46,702 nt of DNA from Ectothiorhodospiraceae bacterium WFHF3C12. GTDB taxonomy: Bacteria > Pseudomonadota > Gammaproteobacteria > Nitrococcales > Nitrococcaceae. The notes under the pieces were generated by a model that worked only from the letters and a program-made list of their open reading frames with translations, did no database searches and was not told the origin of the DNA. Below, piece by piece: positions 17,377 to 25,606 of the stretch (positions within the stretch are counted from its first letter, which is position 1; the number at the start of each line of letters is the position of its first letter). The position numbers were made by a program, and so were the translations under genes. The DNA lies in assembly GCA_013519935.1 (NCBI GenBank), contig JACDUA010000033.1:1-46702 (forward strand), in the 5' to 3' direction.

Positions 17377-17508
17377 ACACGGTGTACCGGTCCGACCCCG
17401 CAGGGTGAAAGGGCCGGGGCGTGCTTCCCGGATCGACCGCCCGCGTCATGCCCGGTGGCGCTGCTAGACTGAGATGCAGCGCGCTGCCGTGCGCACGTGA
17501 GGGTGGTC

Positions 17509-18306
17509 ATGCCGAAAATTTCAGTTAACGGGGCTGAGTTATATTACGAGCTCCACGGGAGTGGAGAGGATGTCGTTGTTCTGAACAACGGCATCATCGC
17601 CAGTACCGCAACGTGGTTTAATCAGTTGCCGGCGTTGTCTCCTGAATTTCAGGTGCTCTTGTACGACATGCGCGGGCAGGGGCAGTCGCAGAAGTGGCGG
17701 GCAGGCGACCCGGATTTCACCTGGGATACGCACGCCGACGACCTGGCGGCGCTCATGGATGCACTTGAGATCGAAGCCGCGCATATCGGTGGGATTTCCT
17801 ATGGCGGCGAACTCACGATGGTGTTCGCGCACAAGTACCCCGACCGTTGCAGGAAACTGGTCATTGCAGACAGCGTAAGCCAGGTTGAACCCCAGTTACA
17901 GGCTATAGCGGACAGCTGGGCACGCGTAGCGGCGCTGGGCGACCATGAATTGTTCTACCGGGTGACCTGGTACTGGAACTTCAGCGAGGCGTTCTTCAAC
18001 AAGCAATACGAGTTTCTCCTGAGTCGCATAGACGCGGCCCAGGCACTTGATCTGCCCTCTGTGGTACGGCTGTGCCGTTGTTTTCTGTCACTGGACATCA
18101 CGCGGGAGCTTGAGTCGATAGGACAACCGGCCTGCGTGATTGTCGGGGAACGGGATATGCTCAAGCCCGTGCATTATTCCGAAACCATTGCCGAACGGAT
18201 TCCGGATGCCGAGCTCCATATCCTGCCGGGCGCGGGCCACGCATCTTTCTGGGAAGCAAGCGATGAGTTCAACCGCGTGACCTTGGATTTCCTGCGCGAG
18301 GGCTGA
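17509..18306 (+). CDS. alpha/beta-fold hydrolase
   Basis: 265 residues from the ATG at 17509, preceded by GAGGGTGG. The family elements in order are an oxyanion region NNGIIAST, DMRGQGQS, the nucleophile elbow GISYGG (serine near residue 98), the acid in VGERDML and the histidine in PGAGHASFWE. It resembles 3-oxoadipate enol-lactonase-like and haloperoxidase-like hydrolases. The substrate is unknown. It stands alone between a RAYT relic and a 382-bp gap. Confidence 0.88.
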   Translation: MPKISVNGAELYYELHGSGEDVVVLNNGIIASTATWFNQLPALSPEFQVLLYDMRGQGQSQKWRAGDPDFTWDTHADDLAALMDALEIEAAHIGGISYGGELTMVFAHKYPDRCRKLVIADSVSQVEPQLQAIADSWARVAALGDHELFYRVTWYWNFSEAFFNKQYEFLLSRIDAAQALDLPSVVRLCRCFLSLDITRELESIGQPACVIVGERDMLKPVHYSETIAERIPDAELHILPGAGHASFWEASDEFNRVTLDFLREG

Positions 18307-18688
18307 GTGGTATGGACTTTCGCGATTGCTCGGGGATGCGGTACATGGTGCCCGGTCCTGGAGTTTGCTCCGAGCCCTCGCCGGTTCAAGCAGACCACGT
18401 CCTGCGATCAAGTATCAGCGAGAAGCCGGAGTCAGGCCCCATTTGACAAATGCCTGAGGAGCGCAGCGCTCCTGTCCCCCAGGCCACTCACGCGGTCTTG
18501 AAGCGCCCCAGCCGCCACCCTCGCCAGGCCGGGAGATTGCGGTCGGTTCCAGCAATCCAGGATGAGGTTCCTGTCGGGCTTGGCGCTGGTCGTGGATTTT
18601 CGGACGGGAGCATCCTTCGCAGCTTGTGGGTAAGGGGACCCATCACGCACCATGGCAGTGACTTCTCCCCTCTTGGAGTATCCCCCCA
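18307..18688. other. 382-bp gap without a recognised gene
   Basis: Contains GTCAGGCCCCATTTGACAAA at 18431-18450 followed by a GGAGCGC-A-GCGCTCC hairpin at about 18457-18471, both in the style of dispersed intergenic repeats. The remainder shows no recognisable gene on either strand. GGAG at about 18675 is the ribosome binding site of the next gene. Confidence 0.4.
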
Positions 18689-19654
18689 ATGCGCGTTTTC
18701 TCCAATCCGGTTGGTGCCGGCACTTTGTGGTTCGACAATCTCGCGACCGCCGACGGAACCCCCGTCGCCTATGATCCCCAGGCGAGGGAATTCCTGCCGA
18801 TGCCGCCGTTCTGCGCCAACCGGGAGAGAATCGGGTGTAACTGGATCGCGCCCAAAGAGGGTGCGTTCTGCCGATCCTGTGCGATGACAGCGTTGGCGCC
18901 TGACACTTCGATCCCTGATGCCATTCCCAACTGGGCGCAGACCGAGGCCGCGAAGCGGTGGGTGCTGGATAATCTGGGACGCTGGCACTGGTTTCGACCC
19001 GAGGACCCGGGGGCGCGGCCCGTGTTTCACCTGCTGGCTGAAGGTCCGACCCCCGTTCCGATGGGGCACGCCGAAGGGGTGGTTACCATAAGTGTGGCCG
19101 AGGTGGACCCCGTACTGGCTACCACGCGCCGTGAGGCCCTGGAAGAGCCTTATCGCACCATGACGGGCCACATGCGCCACGAGATCGCCCACATGCTCTG
19201 GTGGCGGCTGAGCCTGCGCGCCGATTTCCTCGACGCATTCCGCGCCGTCTTCGGTGACGAGCGGATTGATTACCCGGGTGCACTTCAATACCACTACGTA
19301 AACGGCCCGCCGGCGAATTGGAAGCAGCATTACCTGACCAGCTACGCTTCGGCGCACCCTCACGAGGATTGGGCGGAGACGGCGGCGCACCTGCTGCACC
19401 TGACGGATATCGCCGACAGCTTCGTGGCCACCGGGCTGTCATCCCCGCAAATTCCACACACCGCCTGGGACCCCTACACGGAGCCTGATGCGCAGCGGCT
19501 GATCTACATTTCGGCTGCGCTCACCGTGGGCGTTAACCACGTCAATCGCTCCATGGGGCTATCGGACATCTATCCGTTCGTGCTGTCGGACCACGCCCGT
19601 CACAAGCTGGCATTTGTGCACAACTGGTTGCGGAGGGGGGCACAGGGCCTCTGA
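18689..19654 (+). CDS. putative zinc-binding metallopeptidase (zinc-ribbon + HExxH)
   Basis: 321 residues. The metalloprotease motif HEIAH is at 164-168 in MTGHMRHEIAHMLWW. Other family stretches are MGHAEGVVTISVAEVD, FGDERIDYPGALQYHYVNGPP and SAYASAHPHEDWAETAAHLLH near 218-236, which supplies the likely third ligand. Four cysteines C42, C50, C61 and C64 form one zinc site. Relatives also begin with CPxCG and CxxCG pairs; here those positions read NPVGAG and ATADGT, so that knuckle is lost. The protein has no signal peptide and is probably cytosolic. Its substrate is unknown. Confidence 0.85.
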   Translation: MRVFSNPVGAGTLWFDNLATADGTPVAYDPQAREFLPMPPFCANRERIGCNWIAPKEGAFCRSCAMTALAPDTSIPDAIPNWAQTEAAKRWVLDNLGRWHWFRPEDPGARPVFHLLAEGPTPVPMGHAEGVVTISVAEVDPVLATTRREALEEPYRTMTGHMRHEIAHMLWWRLSLRADFLDAFRAVFGDERIDYPGALQYHYVNGPPANWKQHYLTSYASAHPHEDWAETAAHLLHLTDIADSFVATGLSSPQIPHTAWDPYTEPDAQRLIYISAALTVGVNHVNRSMGLSDIYPFVLSDHARHKLAFVHNWLRRGAQGL

Positions 19655-19681
19655 AGGCGGTGGGCACATGGTTCGGCAGCA

Positions 19682-19792
19682 GGTCTTGCCGTCGGAAGCG
19701 TGGAGTGCGTCAACGGCTACCGTGAACGCCTGCGCGGTAGGGCGGGCCATCGAGAGATGGTGCAACCGCCACAGGGATACGCTTTGCGCAGG
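19682..19792 (+). pseudogene. fragment of a RAYT gene (C-terminal coding part)
   Basis: Clearly similar to 12039-12148 inside the intact RAYT gene: GTCTTGCCGTCGGAAGCG, CGTCAACGGCTACCGTGAA and GCCATCGAGAGA are shared nearly base for base, with scattered changes and small gaps. It has no start or complete frame and is squeezed into the 152-bp gap between two convergent genes. Confidence 0.75.
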
Positions 19793-19806
19793 ATGCCAGG
19801 CCGATC

Positions 19807-21141
19807 TCAGATCCTGACACTCCTGTTTCGAAGCAACTGATACCACAGGGCCAGCATGAAGAGCTTTAGGTTTGACCACATGCGCGGCTCGTTCGGTTGA
19901 TTGACCTTCGAAAAATGCCTCAGCACGTCCCAGTACGCGACAACGTTGGGTATCACCCGGTCCGGGACCTCGCACCTGCCAAGGATGTGCGAGACGACGC
20001 TCTTGGCCTCGACGGCGGCGAAGAACGGGGTCGCCGAGGTGCTGTCGAGCAGGCTCATGCCGAGGAAGAACAGGTTAGGATAGTCCCGGGAGCGGACGAG
20101 GGATCCGAGCCTGTAGCGCAGCTCTTGGACCGTGTCGACCTCAGCAAACTCCGGCAGTCCCAGATACTCCAGGCTCATGCGGTAGCCGGTGGCCCAGAGC
20201 AGTGTGTCTGTGGCGAATCGATCGCCGTTGGTGAGCACGACCTCGTTACCCTCCAGCGACCGGACCTGGCCCTGGTGTCGGGAAATCGCATGTAGGTTCC
20301 GGATCATCACTCGCCGACCGGGGATCAGCTGGTGCTTCCTGATGTCGAATGGTTCGTCCGGCTCGAGCTCTTCCAGACCGTGCCACCGGTAGAGCCTTCG
20401 GAGCATCCAGCGCAGGAACCCGTTTACCGCGTCGCTGGAGTTCAGGACGGTCTGCATAATGGCCAGCTGACGGAGGTTCGGCCAGGCGCGCTGCTTCTTC
20501 GCGCCGGTGGGGAGGAACCACAGGACCCGACGGCACACCCAGTGAATCTCGTCGGCGCCTTGTTCAAGCGCGAGATCGAGGAGATCCCAGCTCGAGGACC
20601 CACCGCCGACGACAGTTACCCGTTGACCCCGCAGATCCTCCGGGCGGCGAAGCTGGGAAGAGTGCAGTTCCACGATGTCGGACCGTACACGCCGGACGTT
20701 CGGAACGCGGGGCTCGTTCTGGGCACCGGAAGCGACCGCGAGGTGGCGGCAGCGGAACGTTCCCCGAGTCGTCTCCACGTTCCAGTAATCGCCCATCCAG
20801 GCGACGGAGGTCACCTCGTGCCGGAGCCTGATATGAGGTGCCAGCTCGTATTTCTCGACCCATTCGCGCACGTGCTGGTGGATCGCCGGCTGCGTTACAC
20901 CGCGGAGGGGGACGGCGTTGACCGCAAAGTCCTGTCGCCGGTTCTGGATGTCCTGCCACGACGGGAGCCACGCCCACAGCCCGCCCACGTCGTCCTGCTT
21001 GTCGAGGAGGAGGCAGTCCAGGCCCTGCTCGCGCGCGTAGGCCAGGAAGATGACCCCACAGTATCCTGCCCCGATGACGATCGTGTCGTAGGGCCTTCCC
21101 GGTGCCTCGCGTCCTTCAGTGACCTGTTCTCGCACGATCAT
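19807..21141 (-). CDS. flavin-containing monooxygenase / NAD(P)-binding oxidoreductase
   Basis: 444 residues from the ATG at 21141, which has GAGG six bases upstream. An ATG nine codons earlier (21168) is the alternative. Two Rossmann motifs are present: VIGAGYCG near the N-terminus for FAD and VVGGGSSSWD near the middle for NADPH. LWATGYRMSLEYLGLPEF is the ATG-containing motif of class B flavoprotein monooxygenases. The family oxygenates ketones, amines or sulfides, including Baeyer-Villiger reactions. The last 40 residues are hydrophobic and basic (LFMLALWYQLLRNRSVRI) and may touch the membrane. No clear operon partner. Confidence 0.87.
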   Translation of the reverse strand: MIVREQVTEGREAPGRPYDTIVIGAGYCGVIFLAYAREQGLDCLLLDKQDDVGGLWAWLPSWQDIQNRRQDFAVNAVPLRGVTQPAIHQHVREWVEKYELAPHIRLRHEVTSVAWMGDYWNVETTRGTFRCRHLAVASGAQNEPRVPNVRRVRSDIVELHSSQLRRPEDLRGQRVTVVGGGSSSWDLLDLALEQGADEIHWVCRRVLWFLPTGAKKQRAWPNLRQLAIMQTVLNSSDAVNGFLRWMLRRLYRWHGLEELEPDEPFDIRKHQLIPGRRVMIRNLHAISRHQGQVRSLEGNEVVLTNGDRFATDTLLWATGYRMSLEYLGLPEFAEVDTVQELRYRLGSLVRSRDYPNLFFLGMSLLDSTSATPFFAAVEAKSVVSHILGRCEVPDRVIPNVVAYWDVLRHFSKVNQPNEPRMWSNLKLFMLALWYQLLRNRSVRI

Positions 21142-21452
21142 ATAGCGCCTCAGCGGCGTGTCGTGCATCTTTAACGCGTAGCACGCGGATTGCTGCGGCG
21201 CAACCGAAGAGAGGGGGCCATTCGAAGGCCCGGCCAGAGCCGCAATGTTTTGCCGGGCCGCGACGTCAAACGACGCAATATCAAGGTCGTGGCCGAGTCG
21301 AGCGCGGTAGCCCTGCACCGGCTGGTAGCTCTGGAGCCGTCCGTATCCGGCTGCGCCAGATCGGGCGTGCTGCCAGACCCGGGGTCGCCGTCCCTCGCGG
21401 CCCGGAGCCAACTACCGGCAGGTTGTCAGGATTCAACTGGGATTGCGCAGCG
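21142..21452. other. 311-bp gap without a recognised gene
   Basis: Between murB and the flavin monooxygenase, same strand. It probably holds the monooxygenase promoter. No hairpin or repeat stood out. Confidence 0.35.
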
Positions 21453-22502
21453 TTACAGTACCACGGGCTCCGGCTCCAGGCCAACGCCAAAGCTCTCCCG
21501 CACCGCATTCCGGATACGCTCGGCCAGTGACATGAGCTCGGCGCCGGTGGCGTTGCCATGGTTGACCAGCACCAGGGCGTGTTTGTCCGACACACCGGCG
21601 TCGCCTTCGCGATAGCCTTTGAAACCGCATTGCTGGATCAGCCAGGCGGCGGAGAGCTTGCAGCTGCCGTCTTCCAGGTGAAAGACGGGCAGCTGCGGAT
21701 GGGAAGCCTGTAGCGATCTGGCCTGAGTCGCGGGCACAACGGGGTTCTTGAAGAAGCTGCCGGCGTTGCCTATATCCGCCGGGTTGGGCAGCTTGCGCAG
21801 CCGCAGGCGTTCCACGGCGCTTGCGGCGTCCGTCGCGGTGGGGCTGGTAACGCCCATGGCGGCGAGCTCTTCGCGCACGCCGGCGTAATCCAGGCAAAGC
21901 GGTCGGGACCGCGGCAGGCGGAAGAGCACGCTGGTGATGACGAACCGGCCGCGCTGTTGCTTGAAAAGCGAGTCCCGGTAGGCGAAGGCGCATTCTTCCC
22001 GCTGGAGCGTGACGAAGCGGGCCGCATCGTGGTCCCAGGCGTCCACGGACTCGATGAAGGTTTCCACCTCGACGCCGTAGGCGCCGATGTTCTGGAACGG
22101 GGCCGCACCCACCGAGCCGGGAATGAGTACGAGATTCTCCAGGCCGACGTAGCCCGCGCCGAGCGACCAGCGGACGAACCCGTCCCAGTTCTCGCCGGCG
22201 CTGACCCGGACGCGGTCCACTTCTTCCGCCGACTCCACGACGTCGATTCCCCGGTTGGCCAGGGCCACGACCAGCCCGTCGAAATCCCGCGTGAACAGGA
22301 CATTGCTGCCGCCGCCGAGGACCAGTCGCGGCAGGTCGCGGAATTCAGGCCGCGCCAGCAGCTCGGGCAATGCCTGCGGCCGCGTCAGCTCCGCCAGCCA
22401 TGCGGCGACGGCGGGCACATCGAACGTGGTGCGGCTCGCGAGCGGCGCGCGGCGGATCAGCTGGTAGCCGTCGTTGGCTGGATCTTGGGAACGGTCGAGC
22501 AT
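21453..22502 (-). CDS. murB: UDP-N-acetylenolpyruvoylglucosamine reductase
   Basis: 349 residues from the ATG at 22502, the E. coli-type (type I) length. The FAD-binding half has LVLGGGSNVLF and LIPGSVGAAPFQNIGAYGVEV. The catalytic serine lies in NAGSFFKNPVV and the C-terminal glutamate in the GLEPEPVVL end. FKGYREGDAGVSDKHALVLVNHGNATG is the standard domain 3. It reduces UDP-GlcNAc-enolpyruvate to UDP-MurNAc with NADPH in peptidoglycan precursor synthesis. It is not next to other mur genes, which is common in gammaproteobacteria. Confidence 0.96.
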   Translation of the reverse strand: MLDRSQDPANDGYQLIRRAPLASRTTFDVPAVAAWLAELTRPQALPELLARPEFRDLPRLVLGGGSNVLFTRDFDGLVVALANRGIDVVESAEEVDRVRVSAGENWDGFVRWSLGAGYVGLENLVLIPGSVGAAPFQNIGAYGVEVETFIESVDAWDHDAARFVTLQREECAFAYRDSLFKQQRGRFVITSVLFRLPRSRPLCLDYAGVREELAAMGVTSPTATDAASAVERLRLRKLPNPADIGNAGSFFKNPVVPATQARSLQASHPQLPVFHLEDGSCKLSAAWLIQQCGFKGYREGDAGVSDKHALVLVNHGNATGAELMSLAERIRNAVRESFGVGLEPEPVVL

Positions 22503-22830
22503 ATCCCGCTTCCGGTGGTTTGCGGACCGCCGATCCGGCCCAGAACGCGATGATGCCACGGATGTCGCCTATTGCCATTCGCCGCGTTTGATGCGCGAGC
22601 GGTCATGGAGGACGAGTGCCCGCGCGCCAGTGAACGCGGCGGTCTGCGCCGTTGCCAGGGAAGGGCGCCCCCAATCGATTTCCGGGGACGCCGTCCCAAA
22701 TAAACCAAGCAACCATTTGCTCAATGCCGACGTCCCGGCTAGCATTCCGGGCAATTGGCCTGCCGGATGTGCCGCCCGATTGCGGCCGGGCGGGAAGGAC
22801 AACGAAAACTCCACGTTCAAGAGCACTCGT
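22503..22830. other. 328-bp divergent intergenic region
   Basis: Separates murB (minus) from the alpha/beta hydrolase (plus) and must hold both promoters. I saw no repeat, dyad or small gene that I would support. Confidence 0.35.
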
Positions 22831-23730
22831 ATGCAACATTCCAGTCACCTGAGCCTGCACGGTGCCGATGGCATTCGACTCATCGGGGACCGGTTCGGCC
22901 CCGAAGATGGTCCCCCGGTGCTGCTCGCCCACGGGGGTGGTCAGACGCGGCACGCCTGGCGTCGCAGCGGTATCCACCTGGGCAATGCCGGTTACTGCGC
23001 GCTCTCCGTCGACCTGCGGGGCCATGGCGAAAGCGCCTGGGCGCCGTCCGGCGATTACCGGGTGGATCGTTTCGCCGAGGACCTGCTCAGTGTGGCCGAC
23101 GGCTTCGATCAGGCCCCGGTGCTGGTGGGTGCGTCGCTGGGGGGTATTTCCGGACTGCTGGCGCAGGGGGAGCTGGCGCCGCGGGACGGGCACCGCGGGT
23201 TCGCCGGTCTGATCCTCGTGGATATCGCACCCCGGATGAGCCAGTCGGGTGTGGAGCGGGTGCTGGGCTTCATGAAGGAGAATGTGGACTCCGGTTTCGC
23301 CAGCCTGGAAGAGGCCGCGGACGCCATCGCCCGCTATCTGCCCCACCGACGGCGACCGACGTCCCTCAGCGGACTGGCCAAGAACCTGCGCCACGGCGAC
23401 GACGGGCGCTATTACTGGCACTGGGATCCGCGCTTCGTTACCGGGCCCAATCGCTCGGGGGCCAGCCGGAACCCGGAGCGGCTCGAGGCCGCCGCTGCCT
23501 GCATAAGTATTCCCACCCTGCTGGTGCGCGGTGCGAACAGCGAGCTGGTGGACGGGGAGTCCGCGCGGCAGTTCGCTGCCCTGGTGCCGCACGCCGAGTT
23601 CCAGGACATTGCCGAAGCGGGCCACATGGTGGCGGGAGACCGCAATGACGCCTTCGGCGAGGCCATTCTGGACTTCCTGGCGCGACGGTTCTCCCTCGAC
23701 ACAACGCAGCGATCGGAAACCGGCGGTTAG
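22831..23730 (+). CDS. alpha/beta-fold hydrolase
   Basis: 299 residues from the ATG at 22831; a longer in-frame extension upstream overlaps the murB promoter and was rejected. LLAHGGGQTRHAW holds the oxyanion HG motif, DLRGHGES follows, VGASLGG carries the nucleophile serine, the acid is near RGANSELVDGES and the histidine is in AEAGHMVAGD. The acid loop lacks the usual aspartate right after the strand (ANSE), so E or D a few residues on must serve. It is similar to peroxidase-like and epoxide-hydrolase-like enzymes; substrate unknown. Confidence 0.88.
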   Translation: MQHSSHLSLHGADGIRLIGDRFGPEDGPPVLLAHGGGQTRHAWRRSGIHLGNAGYCALSVDLRGHGESAWAPSGDYRVDRFAEDLLSVADGFDQAPVLVGASLGGISGLLAQGELAPRDGHRGFAGLILVDIAPRMSQSGVERVLGFMKENVDSGFASLEEAADAIARYLPHRRRPTSLSGLAKNLRHGDDGRYYWHWDPRFVTGPNRSGASRNPERLEAAAACISIPTLLVRGANSELVDGESARQFAALVPHAEFQDIAEAGHMVAGDRNDAFGEAILDFLARRFSLDTTQRSETGG

Positions 23731-23782
23731 TGGCACGTTCGCCGCGCTCCAACACGGCGGCGGGGACCACGGTCCGCGGACC

Positions 23783-23828
23783 GGAACCGTCTGACCGCCC
23801 CGATTGACCGGGGCGGTCAGACGGTTCC
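23783..23828. terminator. 20-bp perfect hairpin between convergent genes
   Basis: GGAACCGTCTGACCGCCCCG, a 6-nt loop and its exact reverse complement. It lies between the hydrolase stop (23730) and the globin stop (23839) and could end transcription from both sides, although no T-run follows either arm. Confidence 0.6.
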
Positions 23829-23838
23829 TGCCCGCTCC

Positions 23839-24213
23839 TCAAACGCCGACGATCTCTTCCTTGAGCGAATAGGCGATGGCGAGCACATCCCGGCGGCTTT
23901 CCTCGTCGACGCCGTGGGCGTCCAGCGACTTCAGGATGTCGTCCAGCACCGCCACGTACTCGCTGTCGCTGATGTTCATGCCCCGATGGATCTCGAGCAT
24001 GCTGCGGCCCTGGTACTGCTCAGGTCCGCCGCTGCCTTCGCCGAGGAAGTCGCGCAGATGCCGCTTGGCCTGGGCCATGCGATCCGGGTCCTCCTTTAGC
24101 GCCTGGTAGCGTGTACTGATGCTGGGGTTGGCCAGATGCGCATCGACGATGCGGTCGACCAGCGACGAGATGCCCGTGGCGGATCCGAGCCGTTCGTAGA
24201 GGTCTGCGCTCAT
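23839..24213 (-). CDS. group 1 truncated hemoglobin
   Basis: 124 residues from the ATG at 24213 with GGAGGCAAC upstream. It has the 2-on-2 globin pattern: N-terminal LYERLGSATGISSLVDRIV, the GGP turn followed by YQGRSM, and the proximal heme histidine H76 in LEIHRGMNI. Such proteins bind O2 or NO, often for NO detoxification or oxygen delivery to oxidases. It lies alone behind a strong hairpin. A 475-bp upstream gap leaves room for regulation. Confidence 0.92.
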   Translation of the reverse strand: MSADLYERLGSATGISSLVDRIVDAHLANPSISTRYQALKEDPDRMAQAKRHLRDFLGEGSGGPEQYQGRSMLEIHRGMNISDSEYVAVLDDILKSLDAHGVDEESRRDVLAIAYSLKEEIVGV

Positions 24214-24688
24214 ATGTTGCCTCCTGTCAGTCTGGCTTTCCTGCGTTGTCCTGCACCGTGGCGCGATAGCGATTCGTCGCCCGAGGACGGGATCAAGTCT
24301 AGAGCGGAGCCGCCACGCCGGTCGTGAAAAACCCATGAGGATGTCGTGAGGATTTCGGGGCAAGGCGGCGCGTGCGCCGTGGGTGCACCGAACGCCGCCG
24401 CATCCGGACGCAGTGAGCCGACAGCCGAAACTGCGTGTCGAGCCGTCCAGGGCGCCGGATGTATGGCACGTCTATGATTTCGGCATGAAGGCCAGCCAGT
24501 GTGTCAGGCGTGATGGGGCATGTGTCAGCGCATTGCTCGGCATGATGCGATGAAGGGCGTTGCCGCGGATGATCGGCTGGAAACACCTCCAGGCATTGCC
24601 ACGGCTGTTTCGGGGCAACGGCGCTCCGCCCGTCGCCTCGCGATTCCCGATCGGCGTGCGCCGTAGCCACGGTTATCGCGGAACGAGC
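24214..24688. other. 475-bp divergent gap
   Basis: Between the globin gene and the DUF2459 lipoprotein gene. A start for the latter may lie as far upstream as 24560, which would place part of this stretch in its coding region, but the signal peptide position argues against that. No repeat or other gene recognised. Confidence 0.35.
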
Positions 24689-25465
24689 GTGGACGCCCCT
24701 TCGGTCCGGCGCTGTAGAGCCGTTCCTGCCGGAGCGATTCTGCTCGCACTGTGGGTCGTCGCGACGCTGACCGGCTGCGCGGGCACGCCACCGGCGGTGG
24801 TGCCCGACAGCCCCTTCCAGGGCAACGGCCGGCACGGGGTGTACGTGGTCAGCCACGGCTGGCACACCGGGTTCGTCGTCCCGTCGGCGCCGTTGCGCCG
24901 GCTTGTCCCCGGCCTGGACAGCGAGCTGGGCGACGCAACCCACGCGGAGCTGGGCTGGGGTGATGCCGTGTTCTACCGCGCAAGGGAGATCCGTTCCGGC
25001 CTGGCCTTGCGGGCGGTGTTCACGGCGTCGGAATCGGTGGTCCATGTCGCGCCCGTTCCGTCGGACGCCTACCCCTTCATCAGCACCGAAGGCGTCGCGC
25101 GTCTGTGCCTGAGCGGCGATCAGCTGTCTTCCCTGCTGCGTTACATCGCCGGGAGCTTCCAGCGCTCGGAGGACGGGGCAATCGCGCCGGTGCCGGGCGG
25201 CGCGCCGGGGCGAAGCCGATTCTACCGGGGCGCCGGCCATTACTCGTTGACGAACACCTGCAACACCTGGACGGCCAAGGGCCTGCGCAGCGCCGGGCTG
25301 GACCTGTCCCCGGCGCTCAAGCTGACAGCGGGCAGCGTAATGGGCTACCTGAGACAGCAGGCTGGGGTGGATTGGTCCGACCCGCTCCGTTGGCCGGCCG
25401 TGCTGGGGGATACCGTGCGCGGCTGCGGTGTTCCGACTGAGCGCGCTCTTCCGGGCTTGAGGTGA
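24689..25465 (+). CDS. DUF2459 (TIGR02117) lipoprotein
   Basis: 258 residues from a GTG at 24689. This start places a basic n-region (RRCR), a hydrophobic stretch AGAILLALWVVATL and a lipobox LTGC (C30) at the N-terminus, as a lipoprotein needs; an ATG at 24560 would put 43 extra residues in front. The mature protein matches DUF2459: GVYVVSHGWHTGFVV, WGDAVFYRA, HVAPVPSDAYPF, AGHYSLTNTCNTWTAKGLRSAGLD and LTAGSVMGYLRQQ. The conserved H, C and N residues suggest a papain-like NlpC/P60-related fold, but activity is unproven. It probably sits on the periplasmic face. Confidence 0.82.
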   Translation: MDAPSVRRCRAVPAGAILLALWVVATLTGCAGTPPAVVPDSPFQGNGRHGVYVVSHGWHTGFVVPSAPLRRLVPGLDSELGDATHAELGWGDAVFYRAREIRSGLALRAVFTASESVVHVAPVPSDAYPFISTEGVARLCLSGDQLSSLLRYIAGSFQRSEDGAIAPVPGGAPGRSRFYRGAGHYSLTNTCNTWTAKGLRSAGLDLSPALKLTAGSVMGYLRQQAGVDWSDPLRWPAVLGDTVRGCGVPTERALPGLR

Positions 25466-25606
25466 GAGCGGTTGCGGTTGGATCGGTTCTGATCGAAGCG
25501 GCGATTGCGCGGGTCTCGCAGCCCGTGGTTGGCGCGCCCCGTTGCTCCGGATCGCCGCGGCGGGGTTACGACGCTGTCACTCCGCCGCCAACCGCCGTCT
25601 GCCATT

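Noticed and set aside
24299-25240. Minus-strand 313-codon open frame opposite the DUF2459 gene
   Set aside because: Arg/Gln/His-rich mirror translation; the plus strand has a lipobox and clear family motifs.
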